Positions 8,875 through 16,615 of a stretch of DNA of 64,000 bases are shown piece by piece (positions within the stretch are counted from its first letter, which is position 1; each line of letters starts with the position of its first letter). The DNA is taken from NCBI GenBank assembly GCA_964600235.1, contig CAZRIV010000001.1:186001-250000 (forward strand), written 5' to 3'. Both the position numbers and the translations under genes were made by a program. This DNA is from MWEI01 sp964600235. Lineage in GTDB: Bacteria > Desulfobacterota > Desulfomonilia > UBA1062. A model generated the notes under the pieces. The model saw only the letters and a program-made list of their open reading frames with translations, was not told the DNA's origin and ran no database searches.

Positions 8875-9365
8875 ACACCATCGACCATATTCAGCTCATC
8901 GTCGGAGAGCAGCTTGTCAACATCGAGGAGAATGATGAACTTGTTGTCCTTCATTCCCATGCCAAAGATGAACTCGGTGCTGATCCCTGTCGAAAAATGA
9001 GGCCGGGGCTTCACATCCTCACTGTTCAGAGTCAGGACATCGCTCACTGCATCAACCACAAGGCCCATGATTCTGCCGGATACATCCAATATCATGATGA
9101 CCGTGAACTGGTCGTATTCCTTGATCTCCATGCCAAAGCGTTCCCTGAGGTCGATTACAGGCACGACGATACCCCTGAGGTTCAGCACACCCTTGATGAA
9201 TGTCGGAACATTGGGGATGGTTGTACAGCTCTGGTATGCAATGATCTCATTGAGTTTGAGAATTGAAATACCATAGGTTTCTGCTCCCAGCTGAAAGGTT
9301 ACAAACTGGTTGGACAGTGCCTTTGCCGTCGATTCATTCTGCTTAGCCATGGGTGAATCCTTCAT
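8871..9365 (-). CDS. cheW: chemotaxis coupling protein CheW
   Basis: CheW links CheA to chemoreceptors. The 164-residue protein is a single CheW/SH3-like domain with LGAETYGISILKLNEII, the VLNLRGIVVPVIDLRERFG motif and IMGLVVDAVSDVL. It follows the receptor gene with a 1-nt overlap, so the two are likely translated together. Confidence 0.96.
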   Translation of the reverse strand: MKDSPMAKQNESTAKALSNQFVTFQLGAETYGISILKLNEIIAYQSCTTIPNVPTFIKGVLNLRGIVVPVIDLRERFGMEIKEYDQFTVIMILDVSGRIMGLVVDAVSDVLTLNSEDVKPRPHFSTGISTEFIFGMGMKDNKFIILLDVDKLLSDDELNMVDGV

Positions 9366-11023
9366 TAGAATTCCTCAAAGTCATCGTCAAACTCCGAGCC
9401 TGATGCTGCAGCTGGTGCTGCGGCCTTTGCAGACTCGGCCTTGGGTCTGGAGGGCTGTTGTTTCTTCACAACGCTCCGTTTCACCTTGGTTGTCTGGACG
9501 TCCTTTGAAACCTTGAAACGCGCAACCGTATTGGCAAGATCGCTGGCCTCGCTGCTGAGGTTGTCCGAGGTGCTCGCAAGTTCCTCCACCGTAGACGCAT
9601 TCTGCTGGGTCGTGGTGTCTATCTGGGCAATAGCCCTGTTGAGCTCGTCAACACCGCTTGCCTGCTCACTGCTTGCCGCCGCAATTTCTTCCATGACCTG
9701 GGAAAGATCCTGGATATGCCTGATGATCTGCTCCAGCGACTCTCCCGATTTCTTCACCATGATATCGCCGGCGCTGATCTTGCCCACCGTATCCTCGATC
9801 AGGGCCTTGATCTGGCGTGAGGCATCCGCCGAACGCTGGGCCAGTGCTCTCACTTCTTCGGCTACGACGGCAAAACCCTTACCGTGCTCTCCGGCGCGGG
9901 CCGCCTCAACCGCTGCGTTCAGCGCCAGGAGGTTGGTCTGGAAGGCCACCTCGTTGACCGTGACTATGATGTCGCCGATCTTCTTGGACGCCTCGGAGAT
10001 CTCGCTCATTCCCCGTACAAGCTCCTGGGCCGCGTCTCCACTCTGGGATGCCATACGCACCATATCCGTGGCCTTCTGACGGCCGTCGGAGGCATTCTCG
10101 GCATTGTGCTTGATGGATGAGGTCATCTCCTCGATGGTCGCAGCAACCTCTTCGATGGCGGACGCCTGCTCCTGGGTAGCCTGCGACAGTCCCTGTGCGC
10201 CGGCTGCAACTTCCTGTGTGGCAGAACCGACCTGCTCGGAGGAGTGCTTAACCTTGGTGATGACCTCTTCGAGATTCTCCACAAAGGTGTTGAACCAGGA
10301 CCCTATCTCACCTATCTCGTCTGTGGAATGCACGGGGAGCCTCTTCGAGAGATCAGCCTCACCCTGGGCGATATCCATCATGCCGGCTGAGATATCTCGC
10401 GCCCGCCTGGCTATCCTGCTGGCAAACGCTGCGCCGATCATGGCCACTATGAGGGATGAAACGGCAAGGAAGATATACATCTGCAACTGCATGGTCCGGA
10501 CATTGGCAAGTATCTCTGAAGAAGGGACACCCGCCCATATGACCCAGTTGAGCGACTTGACGGGCGTCAGATAGTTGATCTTATCCACACCCTCGAAGCT
10601 GTACTTGTAGATCCCCTTGTTCTTATCAACGGCCTTGCGCACCCAGTCATGAGTTTCATAGAGTGTCTTGTTGTTTCGGAATTCGGCCTTGGGATGATAT
10701 ATGCAGGTGCCATCGGGCTGAAAGACTGACAGGTATCCCGATTCGAAATACTTCTCCTTGGATGCCTCATTTATAAGGTCATTCTTAAGAGACTTGGTAA
10801 GCTGTTCCTTGATGATGTCCAGATTACCCTCGATGGCACTGCTGCGCACCTCCGCCATCCTGGCAAAGGCGTCAACCTTGACCTTGAGGTAGTCGAGTGC
10901 CTGCTTCTGCATGAAGCTGCTTGTACTGTACCCGACATAAATGATGGCTAACAGGAGGGGTATCAGACCTGAACAGACGACAAGGGCCGTTAACCTTTCT
11001 CGGAGTTTCCATTTAAGTGCCAT
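9365..11023 (-). CDS. methyl-accepting chemotaxis protein with single Cache sensor
   Basis: The 552-residue receptor has a first transmembrane helix (about 12-35) and a periplasmic Cache-type sensor (about 36-190, with the SGYLSVFQPDGTCIYHP strand pair). A second transmembrane helix (about 195-217), a HAMP domain and a long cytoplasmic signalling coiled coil follow. The conserved tip is EVAFQTNLLALNAAVEAARA. A Lys/Pro/Ala-rich flexible tail ends in DFEEF, a plausible CheR/CheB tether. The ATG is preceded by GAAGGAG. The ligand is not predictable. Confidence 0.95.
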   Translation of the reverse strand: MALKWKLRERLTALVVCSGLIPLLLAIIYVGYSTSSFMQKQALDYLKVKVDAFARMAEVRSSAIEGNLDIIKEQLTKSLKNDLINEASKEKYFESGYLSVFQPDGTCIYHPKAEFRNNKTLYETHDWVRKAVDKNKGIYKYSFEGVDKINYLTPVKSLNWVIWAGVPSSEILANVRTMQLQMYIFLAVSSLIVAMIGAAFASRIARRARDISAGMMDIAQGEADLSKRLPVHSTDEIGEIGSWFNTFVENLEEVITKVKHSSEQVGSATQEVAAGAQGLSQATQEQASAIEEVAATIEEMTSSIKHNAENASDGRQKATDMVRMASQSGDAAQELVRGMSEISEASKKIGDIIVTVNEVAFQTNLLALNAAVEAARAGEHGKGFAVVAEEVRALAQRSADASRQIKALIEDTVGKISAGDIMVKKSGESLEQIIRHIQDLSQVMEEIAAASSEQASGVDELNRAIAQIDTTTQQNASTVEELASTSDNLSSEASDLANTVARFKVSKDVQTTKVKRSVVKKQQPSRPKAESAKAAAPAAASGSEFDDDFEEF

Positions 11024-11136
11024 AATTACTCCTTCACTGCTGTGATATCGTTAATTCCTTCATAGTTATCTTCAGTTGTGTATGAGTGTCCTCATTTTTT
11101 CCCGCTAACCCTTGCATTCTCTCATCACCCTTACTC

Positions 11137-11152
11137 TGCAAATCAGAATCCA
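11137..11152 (-). promoter_or_regulatory. candidate sigma-54 promoter before the chemoreceptor gene
   Basis: On the minus strand the 16-mer TGGATTCTGATTTGCA has GG and GC separated by exactly 10 nt, the invariant geometry of -24/-12 promoters, and ends in TTTGCA. It lies in the 147-bp gap between cheA and the receptor, about 114 nt before the receptor ATG. It would let the receptor-to-phosphatase half of the cluster be transcribed separately. Only the motif supports it. Confidence 0.4.
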
Positions 11153-11170
11153 TCGTTTCTCAGGTGGCAC

Positions 11171-13264
11171 TCACATATGAAACGCCATACGCTCTATGCT
11201 GTGTACGTCCAGTATCAGTGATACCTTGCCGTTGCCCAGGATAGTGGCGCCTGATGTTCCCTCAATCTTCTTAAAATTCTTATCTATGCTCTTAATGACT
11301 GCCTGCATCTGCCCGAGCACGTCATCCACGAGAATGCCGAACCTTTTTTCCGCTCCATGGAGGACAACGACAAGCGCCTCGGTGGGATCGGTCTTTACCG
11401 ATGGCATATTAAAGAGATTGTAGAGCCTGACCAGGGGAAGGTAATCCCCTCTGATGTCGACGAGCTCGCCTTTGCCTTCAACGGTCTTGATCTCGGTCCT
11501 GGACGGTCTTACGGATTTATCAATAACGGAAAGCGGAATGGTAAGCACTTCCGAGCCTACCTTCACCATCATGCCGTCGATGATGGCCAGTGTCAGGGGC
11601 AGCTTGACCCTGAAGGTTGATCCCTTGCCTTCCTCGGAGGTGATTTCAACGCTGCCTCTTAATTCCTCGATGTTTCTCTTCACTACGTCCATGCCTACGC
11701 CCCTGCCTGAGAGTTCGCTCACCTTGTCTGCCGTAGACAGACCAGGCGCGAAGAGCATGTCGAAGATCTCCTTATCGGAATAGGGCCTTCCCGGGTCTGC
11801 ATGACCCTTTTCAATGGCCTTTGACAGGACCCTTTTCTTGTCAATGCCCTTACCATCGTCGGAGATCTCGATGAAGATGTTGCCCTCGCGCTGGAAGGCC
11901 TTGAGCCAGATGGTGCCGACTTCAGGTTTTCCAACACTGCTCCTCTCTTCGGGCATCTCGATACCATGGTCTATGGAATTTCGGATCATGTGTTTCAAAG
12001 GGTCGCTTATCTGTTCTATGACGTTCTTGTCGAGCTCCGTCTCTGTTCCGGACATCTTGATCTCGATTTTCTTGCCCAGCTCGAAAGAAAGGTCCCTGAC
12101 AACTCGGCGGAACCTGTTGAAGGTTCCCTCTACCGGAACCATCCGCACCCTCATCACCTGCTCCTGCAGGTCCCGGGAGATACGTTCGAGGGCGGATATG
12201 GCGCCCTGTAACGAACGGGAAAGCGCGGCATCCGTTATCTCGCTTGCACATTGCGACATGCGGGCCACCGATATGACCATTTCGCCCACCAGGTTTACCA
12301 GTTTATCCAGTTTATCCGTGTCGACCCTGATCGTTGACGATTTGGCGATCTTTCGGCTCTGGGATTGAGCCAGGGCCATTTTTTCCACGGCATCCTTGGA
12401 CACCTTGCCCTTTTCCACAAGGGCCTGCCCGGTTGTTTTATGTTCGGAAAGCGCTTCTTCCACGTCGCTCTCACTCACGAGGCCCTTTTCAACAAGGATC
12501 TCCCCTATGGGTTTCTCTGCCAGGGTGAGGTCGACACCTTCCTTGTAGTAGGATGAAATGTCGGAAATCGATATTTCATTCTCGTCCGCTACAAATATGA
12601 AAACATTGTTGATATCCGCAATAGGCCGGGCTGTCCGCAGGATAATCTCCCAGGAGGTGTAACAGGTGGTTGGCACCAGGTTATAAAAATCGGGTATTGC
12701 CCCTACAAAGGCCTTGGATTCCATTATCTCACCGAGATCATTAAGCTCCTGTATGAGCATTATGGGGTCCTGCCCTGTGCCGAGGATATCAGGCCTGAAC
12801 TTCATGGTGATGGACAGCACCTTCTCCCCGTTCCTGTCTTTCGATTTTATCAATTCCTCCGGTGTACCCCCCGAGGCTTTCGTCGTTCCGGAAAATCTCT
12901 TCAGTGATTGGACGGACTGCTCGATCTCATGCTCGTCGATCTCCTCGCCTTCGCTTCCAGCCGCTATCATGCGCTTCAAGAAGTCAACCGAAGAAAGCAT
13001 GGTAGAAATAAGCTTTTTCGTGATGACCAGATCCTTTTTTCTGATCCTGTCCAGTATGTTTTCAAGTGTATGGGTATAATTGCTGACACTGTCGAATCCG
13101 ACAAGTCCTGCTGAACCCTTTATGGTATGCGCAGCCCTGAATACCCTGTTGATCGTGTCTTCATCGTCTTTGTCTTCTTCCAACCGTATGAGTCCGGACT
13201 CGAGCTCACGAATCTCATCTTCACTCTCTTCCATAAATACCTTGACGAGTTCATCCATTGCCAT
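11171..13264 (-). CDS. cheA: chemotaxis histidine kinase CheA with MshEN-like insert
   Basis: CheA autophosphorylates and passes phosphate to CheY and CheB. The 697-residue protein has an HPt domain with His46 in AAHTIKGSAG. A second domain follows (about 145-245). The dimerisation helix pair is at about 312-375. The ATP-binding domain has HMIRNSIDHG 425-434, DDGKGID 469-475, LFAPGLST 504-511 and GRGVGMD 520-526. A C-terminal CheW-like regulatory domain begins near residue 558. Residues 251-305 contain a tandem segment resembling the MshEN/T2SSE N-terminal fold (IGEILVEKGLVS then QALVEKGKVS), which is unusual in a CheA. Confidence 0.95.
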   Translation of the reverse strand: MAMDELVKVFMEESEDEIRELESGLIRLEEDKDDEDTINRVFRAAHTIKGSAGLVGFDSVSNYTHTLENILDRIRKKDLVITKKLISTMLSSVDFLKRMIAAGSEGEEIDEHEIEQSVQSLKRFSGTTKASGGTPEELIKSKDRNGEKVLSITMKFRPDILGTGQDPIMLIQELNDLGEIMESKAFVGAIPDFYNLVPTTCYTSWEIILRTARPIADINNVFIFVADENEISISDISSYYKEGVDLTLAEKPIGEILVEKGLVSESDVEEALSEHKTTGQALVEKGKVSKDAVEKMALAQSQSRKIAKSSTIRVDTDKLDKLVNLVGEMVISVARMSQCASEITDAALSRSLQGAISALERISRDLQEQVMRVRMVPVEGTFNRFRRVVRDLSFELGKKIEIKMSGTETELDKNVIEQISDPLKHMIRNSIDHGIEMPEERSSVGKPEVGTIWLKAFQREGNIFIEISDDGKGIDKKRVLSKAIEKGHADPGRPYSDKEIFDMLFAPGLSTADKVSELSGRGVGMDVVKRNIEELRGSVEITSEEGKGSTFRVKLPLTLAIIDGMMVKVGSEVLTIPLSVIDKSVRPSRTEIKTVEGKGELVDIRGDYLPLVRLYNLFNMPSVKTDPTEALVVVLHGAEKRFGILVDDVLGQMQAVIKSIDKNFKKIEGTSGATILGNGKVSLILDVHSIERMAFHM

Positions 13265-13267
13265 GGC

Positions 13268-13642
13268 TTACCTCATGAATTTTTTAGTTACATATACAAG
13301 CTGTTCCGGCTTGAACGGCTTTACAAGCCAGCCGGACGCACCGGCCTGCTTACCCTTGAGTTTCATGTCTTCCTGTGACTCCGTAGTGAGAACAAGAATA
13401 GGTAAAAATTTAAAGGGGGTCTTCTTTACCTCTTTGATGAATGTTATGCCATCCATGACCGGCATGTTGATGTCGCTTATTATCATGCCTATCTGGTCGC
13501 CCTTCTTATGCGCCTCTGTAAGCTTATCCAGGCCGTCCGCACCGTTCACTGCGTTGATGGTCTCAAATCCTGCAGATTTTAAGGTATAATTGACCGAGGC
13601 ACGCAGTGTTGCCGAATCATCCACCACGAGTATCTTCTTCAT
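13268..13642 (-). CDS. cheY: chemotaxis response regulator CheY
   Basis: This 124-residue stand-alone receiver has VVDDSATLR at the N terminus, the acceptor Asp in ISDINMPVMDG, a Thr in VLTTES and the conserved Lys in LVKPF. It lies 3 bp before cheA and overlaps the end of the STAS gene by 4 nt. It is the likely phospho-output of this CheA. No flagellar gene is in view, so whether it acts on a motor cannot be said. Confidence 0.93.
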   Translation of the reverse strand: MKKILVVDDSATLRASVNYTLKSAGFETINAVNGADGLDKLTEAHKKGDQIGMIISDINMPVMDGITFIKEVKKTPFKFLPILVLTTESQEDMKLKGKQAGASGWLVKPFKPEQLVYVTKKFMR

Positions 13643-13944
13643 GGGAGGGCCTCCTTCAGGGGTATATTAAACCCCGAGAGGTCGATGATATCCCTTACGG
13701 ATTGATGCATTGCCAGGATATGCAGCGAACCGTCACCCTCAAAGGTCTTCTTGATAGAATACAGGAACTGAAGCCCTGCAATATCGATCTCCTCAACCTG
13801 GCTGAGGTCCATGATGATATCCCGCGATGATTCCTCAAGAACCGACTCAATTTCTGAATGGATCGATTCTATGTTTGAAACCACGAGATTACCCTTAAAG
13901 ACAATAGTTCCCTGGCTGTCAGTACTTATTTCCATCTCACTCAC
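13639..13944 (-). CDS. STAS-domain protein lacking the phosphorylatable Ser
   Basis: This 101-residue protein is a single STAS domain, the fold of SpoIIAA/RsbV anti-anti-sigma factors. The motif at the phosphorylation site reads EEIDIAGLQF. Ala56 stands where phospho-regulated members have Ser or Thr. It resembles the STAS proteins often found beside cheA, and the MlaB branch. It overlaps both neighbours by 4 nt, so the three upstream genes of the cluster are tightly coupled. It may bind the HATPase domain of the cluster's phosphatase protein without being phosphorylated. That is inference. Confidence 0.85.
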   Translation of the reverse strand: MSEMEISTDSQGTIVFKGNLVVSNIESIHSEIESVLEESSRDIIMDLSQVEEIDIAGLQFLYSIKKTFEGDGSLHILAMHQSVRDIIDLSGFNIPLKEALP

Positions 13945-14249
13945 CTCATGGATATGGGAAAGAGCTTGTCCAGTTTCACAGCCTTGAATATGTTGTAGAG
14001 GTTCTCATGGATACCCTTGATCTCGAAACCCGACTTCGCACTGTCAAGGCTTTTAAAGAACATGAGGATCTTGCCGATGCCGGAAGATCCCATAGTGGGC
14101 ACCAGGGAAAGATCCATGATGACCTTTTTCGGCCTCTGCGCGGCTATCTTGTTCAATTCAGATCTGAGTATCTCGGCAGCTCCTGTATCAACGGCCCCTG
14201 ATACCTTAACTGTCAGGGTGTCACCGCTCAAGTTGGTTGCCACATCCAT
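13941..14249 (-). CDS. STAS-domain anti-sigma-factor antagonist with intact Ser
   Basis: This 102-residue STAS protein is the first gene of the chemosensory cluster. The conserved loop reads DLSLVPTMGSSGIGKIL. Ser56 occupies the position phosphorylated in SpoIIAA/RsbV-type proteins. The ATG is preceded by AAGGAGG at 6 nt, one of the strongest ribosome sites in the window, so it may be made in excess. The expected partner is the RsbW-like domain plus PP2C domain of the protein encoded at 4126-6294. Confidence 0.88.
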   Translation of the reverse strand: MDVATNLSGDTLTVKVSGAVDTGAAEILRSELNKIAAQRPKKVIMDLSLVPTMGSSGIGKILMFFKSLDSAKSGFEIKGIHENLYNIFKAVKLDKLFPISMR

Positions 14250-14314
14250 AGAATTCCTCCTTTTCTTTGTCTACACGTGACTCTGAAACAGAATATGCTC
14301 ATCCCTGAGAATAC

Positions 14315-14342
14315 CAATCGGAAATTCGGATTCTAATCTTTA
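14315..14342 (-). promoter_or_regulatory. candidate sigma-28 (FliA-type) promoter of the chemosensory cluster
   Basis: On the minus strand TAAAGATT and TCCGATTG are separated by 12 nt. The flagellar sigma-28 consensus is TAAAGTTT-N11-GCCGATAA, so both boxes are recognisable but the spacing is 1 nt long. It lies about 66 nt before the first STAS gene, the expected place for the cluster promoter. Confidence 0.35.
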
Positions 14343-14832
14343 TGCTATTGCCTCAATCGTCTTATAAACATAATGAAGACTCAGTTTCATGAAATATCCC
14401 CCTGGAAATCCAAATACCAAGTGACGATAAGTTAACCTGAGGCCCATGCACGGCTCCACACTCACAGCTGAAAATAATGTAATTCCATTCTTATGATATC
14501 ATGGCTCTTTTAATGGTAATGCTATACAATTTTTCTCGGCATGACCCATGACGTGAACGGGTAAGTCTTACGCTTCCCGCGTACATGCACTACAGGATCG
14601 TAAGGGAGGGGGAACCTCTATGTGGTTAATATCGACACACCAGGAATTGTCAAGACGCCCGTGAAAAACATGAGGGAATAAGAGCTGAACATGCACATTG
14701 ACAGACGCCTCAATGAGTTATATCTAGAACCGACGGGCAGGGGGTTATTGACATGAATGTGATCGTGATAAATCAGTGTATATGCTTATCGCCAGCTGAT
14801 TTTTGTCATTTCAGGGACGTTTGGTTGCACCA
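14343..14832. other. long divergent intergenic region with alternative stem-loops
   Basis: Between the chemosensory promoter candidate and rapZ there is no credible gene. The sequence holds a small palindrome GTAAGTCTTAC (14561-14571), and a second CGTAAG copy at 14599-14604 that can pair with the CTTACG at 14567-14572. A GGGAGG follows that can instead pair with the CTTCCC next to CTTACG. The two helices exclude each other. A short reading frame MHIDRRLNEL at about 14691 stops after about 20 codons and is not supported. An RNA leader for rapZ is possible but unproven. Confidence 0.4.
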
Positions 14833-15702
14833 ATGAAACACGCCTTTATCCTTGTGATCACAGGTTTATCAGGGTCTGGTAAATCCACAGCATTAAAGGC
14901 GATCGAGGATGAGGGCTTCTTCTGTATGGACAACATGCCCATCGACCTCATGGATAAATTCCTTGAACTTTATGACTCGGCCTCATTCAATATACATAAA
15001 GTCTGTATCTGCATGGATGTGAGGGCCGGCGCACCCTCTTTCGCCGAGAAAGCCCCATGGATAATCTCCAAGCTGAGGGCTTTTTCGGACAATGTCAGGC
15101 TGATATTCCTGGAATCGAACAAGGAAAACCTCCTAAACCGATACAAGGAAACGAGAAGAAGGCATCCCCTGAGCGATTCCTATCCAAACCTTCTAGATGC
15201 CATCGAAGCTGAAATGGACCTGATGTCGCCCTTGCGAGGCATGGCGGATTTGAGTCTGAATACCTCGCAACTGAATGTCCATGAACTCGTAAGCAAGATC
15301 AAGGAGATCATATCGACTGAGGACAAATCAAGAGATATGTACATAGAAGTCTGCTCCTTCGGTTTCAAAAAAGGCCTGCCCATGGATTATGATATCGTCA
15401 TGGATGTGAGATTTTTGCCAAATCCATTCTTTGTGGACGAACTAAAGGAAAAGACAGGTTCAGACAAAGAGGTTAAGGAATATCTTTCATCATTCGAAAC
15501 CTACACACTTTTTTTGAATAAATTCAAGGAACTGATCACATTTATCCTGCCCCTGTGCAAAAAAGAGGGCCGGGCATATCTCAATATTGCCATTGGTTGT
15601 ACGGGCGGCAGGCACAGATCCGTGGCGATTGCGGAAGAAATCAGGGATGTGATCGAAACCGCCGGGTATCCGAGCAGGCTGAAACATCGTGATATCACCT
15701 GA
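14833..15702 (+). CDS. rapZ: RNase adapter protein RapZ (nucleotide-binding)
   Basis: The 289-residue protein has the N-terminal Walker A motif GLSGSGKST and a DEGFFCMDN stretch, and the C-terminal RapZ signature IAIGCTGGRHRSVAIAEEI. In enterobacteria RapZ presents small RNAs to RNase E, whereas in other phyla it often travels with hprK and PTS genes as here. ATG 14833 gives a start like known RapZ proteins. An in-frame TTG at 14821, preceded by AGGGA, and a further TTG at 14803 are alternatives. It is followed 14 bp later by PTS IIA. No hprK is present upstream. Confidence 0.93.
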   Translation: MKHAFILVITGLSGSGKSTALKAIEDEGFFCMDNMPIDLMDKFLELYDSASFNIHKVCICMDVRAGAPSFAEKAPWIISKLRAFSDNVRLIFLESNKENLLNRYKETRRRHPLSDSYPNLLDAIEAEMDLMSPLRGMADLSLNTSQLNVHELVSKIKEIISTEDKSRDMYIEVCSFGFKKGLPMDYDIVMDVRFLPNPFFVDELKEKTGSDKEVKEYLSSFETYTLFLNKFKELITFILPLCKKEGRAYLNIAIGCTGGRHRSVAIAEEIRDVIETAGYPSRLKHRDIT

Positions 15703-15716
15703 GGAGGTCTTGTAAT

Positions 15717-16130
15717 ATGGTCGGCATTATTATTGTTGCACACGGGGAACTCGCCCGTGCGTTTGAAGATACGGCCCAGATGATCGTCGGACCGGCCGAG
15801 GCATTTAAAACGTGCTCATTTGTACAAGGCAGTGATGTCGACAGCCTGAGAAAGATGCTCAAGTCATCTATTAAAGAGGCAAACAGGGGTGAAGGCGTCA
15901 TCATCCTCACGGATATGTTTGGTGGAACACCCTCGAATATCAGCCTCTCGTTCCTGGAAAGAGAAAAGATCGAAGTGATCACCGGTGTCAACCTCCCCAT
16001 GGTGATCACCGCGCTTACAAAGCGAACAGGCAAGAACATCGGAGAATTGGCGCGGTTGTTGAAGGAGGGAGGGGCCAAGAATATCCATATCGCCTCAGAG
16101 ATCCTTGCAACGAACGTGGCAGAAAAATGA
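15717..16130 (+). CDS. PTS mannose-family EIIA component
   Basis: The 137-residue protein starts MVGIIIVAHGELARAF, with His9 as the phosphorylation site of the EIIA-Man family, and has the TDMFGGTPSN motif. In full systems it receives phosphate from HPr and passes it to EIIB. Its stop overlaps the EIIB start by 4 nt. The RBS is GAGGTC close to the ATG. Context with RapZ suggests a regulatory rather than purely transport role. Confidence 0.92.
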   Translation: MVGIIIVAHGELARAFEDTAQMIVGPAEAFKTCSFVQGSDVDSLRKMLKSSIKEANRGEGVIILTDMFGGTPSNISLSFLEREKIEVITGVNLPMVITALTKRTGKNIGELARLLKEGGAKNIHIASEILATNVAEK

Positions 16131-16615
16131 ATGTCGTACTGGTCAGAGTAGATGACAGGTTTATCCATGGCCAGATCCTCGAGTCCTGGATCCCTCATCT
16201 CAAGGCCCAGGGAGTCATTGTCGTAAATGACATGCTCGCCTGCGATCAGATTCAGAAAACCATTATGTCCATGGCCATTCCGGATAGAATCAGATTAAAG
16301 ATTGTCGGTCATGAAGATGCCTTGCACCTTGTGGATGACTGCGAACTTCAGGATAAAAAATGTCTGGTTATCGTTGCAAGCATCCAGGATGCATGGCGTC
16401 TGTTCACCGATGGGTTTGTTTTTACCAGGCTCAATATTGGAAATAACAAGGCCGCAGGGCCATCAAAACAGATTTCCTACTCCGTATGGGTAAATGAAGA
16501 GGATCTTGAGTTGGTGAGAAACCTCATCGACAGAGGCATCGAAGTGACTTTACAGTCCGTCCCCCGAGAGCGACTGATCGACATGAAATCGATTATCGAT
16601 ATGGTTGACGCATGA
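16127..16615 (+). CDS. PTS mannose/fructose/sorbose EIIB component
   Basis: The 162-residue cytoplasmic protein has the family start VVLVRVDDRFIHGQ, with the active-site His14, and continues with typical EIIB-Man features (VVNDMLACDQIQK). It would accept phosphate from EIIA. It overlaps both neighbours by 4 nt. The active site is intact, so it is probably phosphorylated rather than a relic. Confidence 0.92.
   Translation: MNVVLVRVDDRFIHGQILESWIPHLKAQGVIVVNDMLACDQIQKTIMSMAIPDRIRLKIVGHEDALHLVDDCELQDKKCLVIVASIQDAWRLFTDGFVFTRLNIGNNKAAGPSKQISYSVWVNEEDLELVRNLIDRGIEVTLQSVPRERLIDMKSIIDMVDA

Noticed and set aside
14691..14754. Short frame MHIDRRLNEL upstream of rapZ, considered as a remnant hprK or small protein
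   Set aside because: It ends after about 20 codons and shows no HPr-kinase motif.
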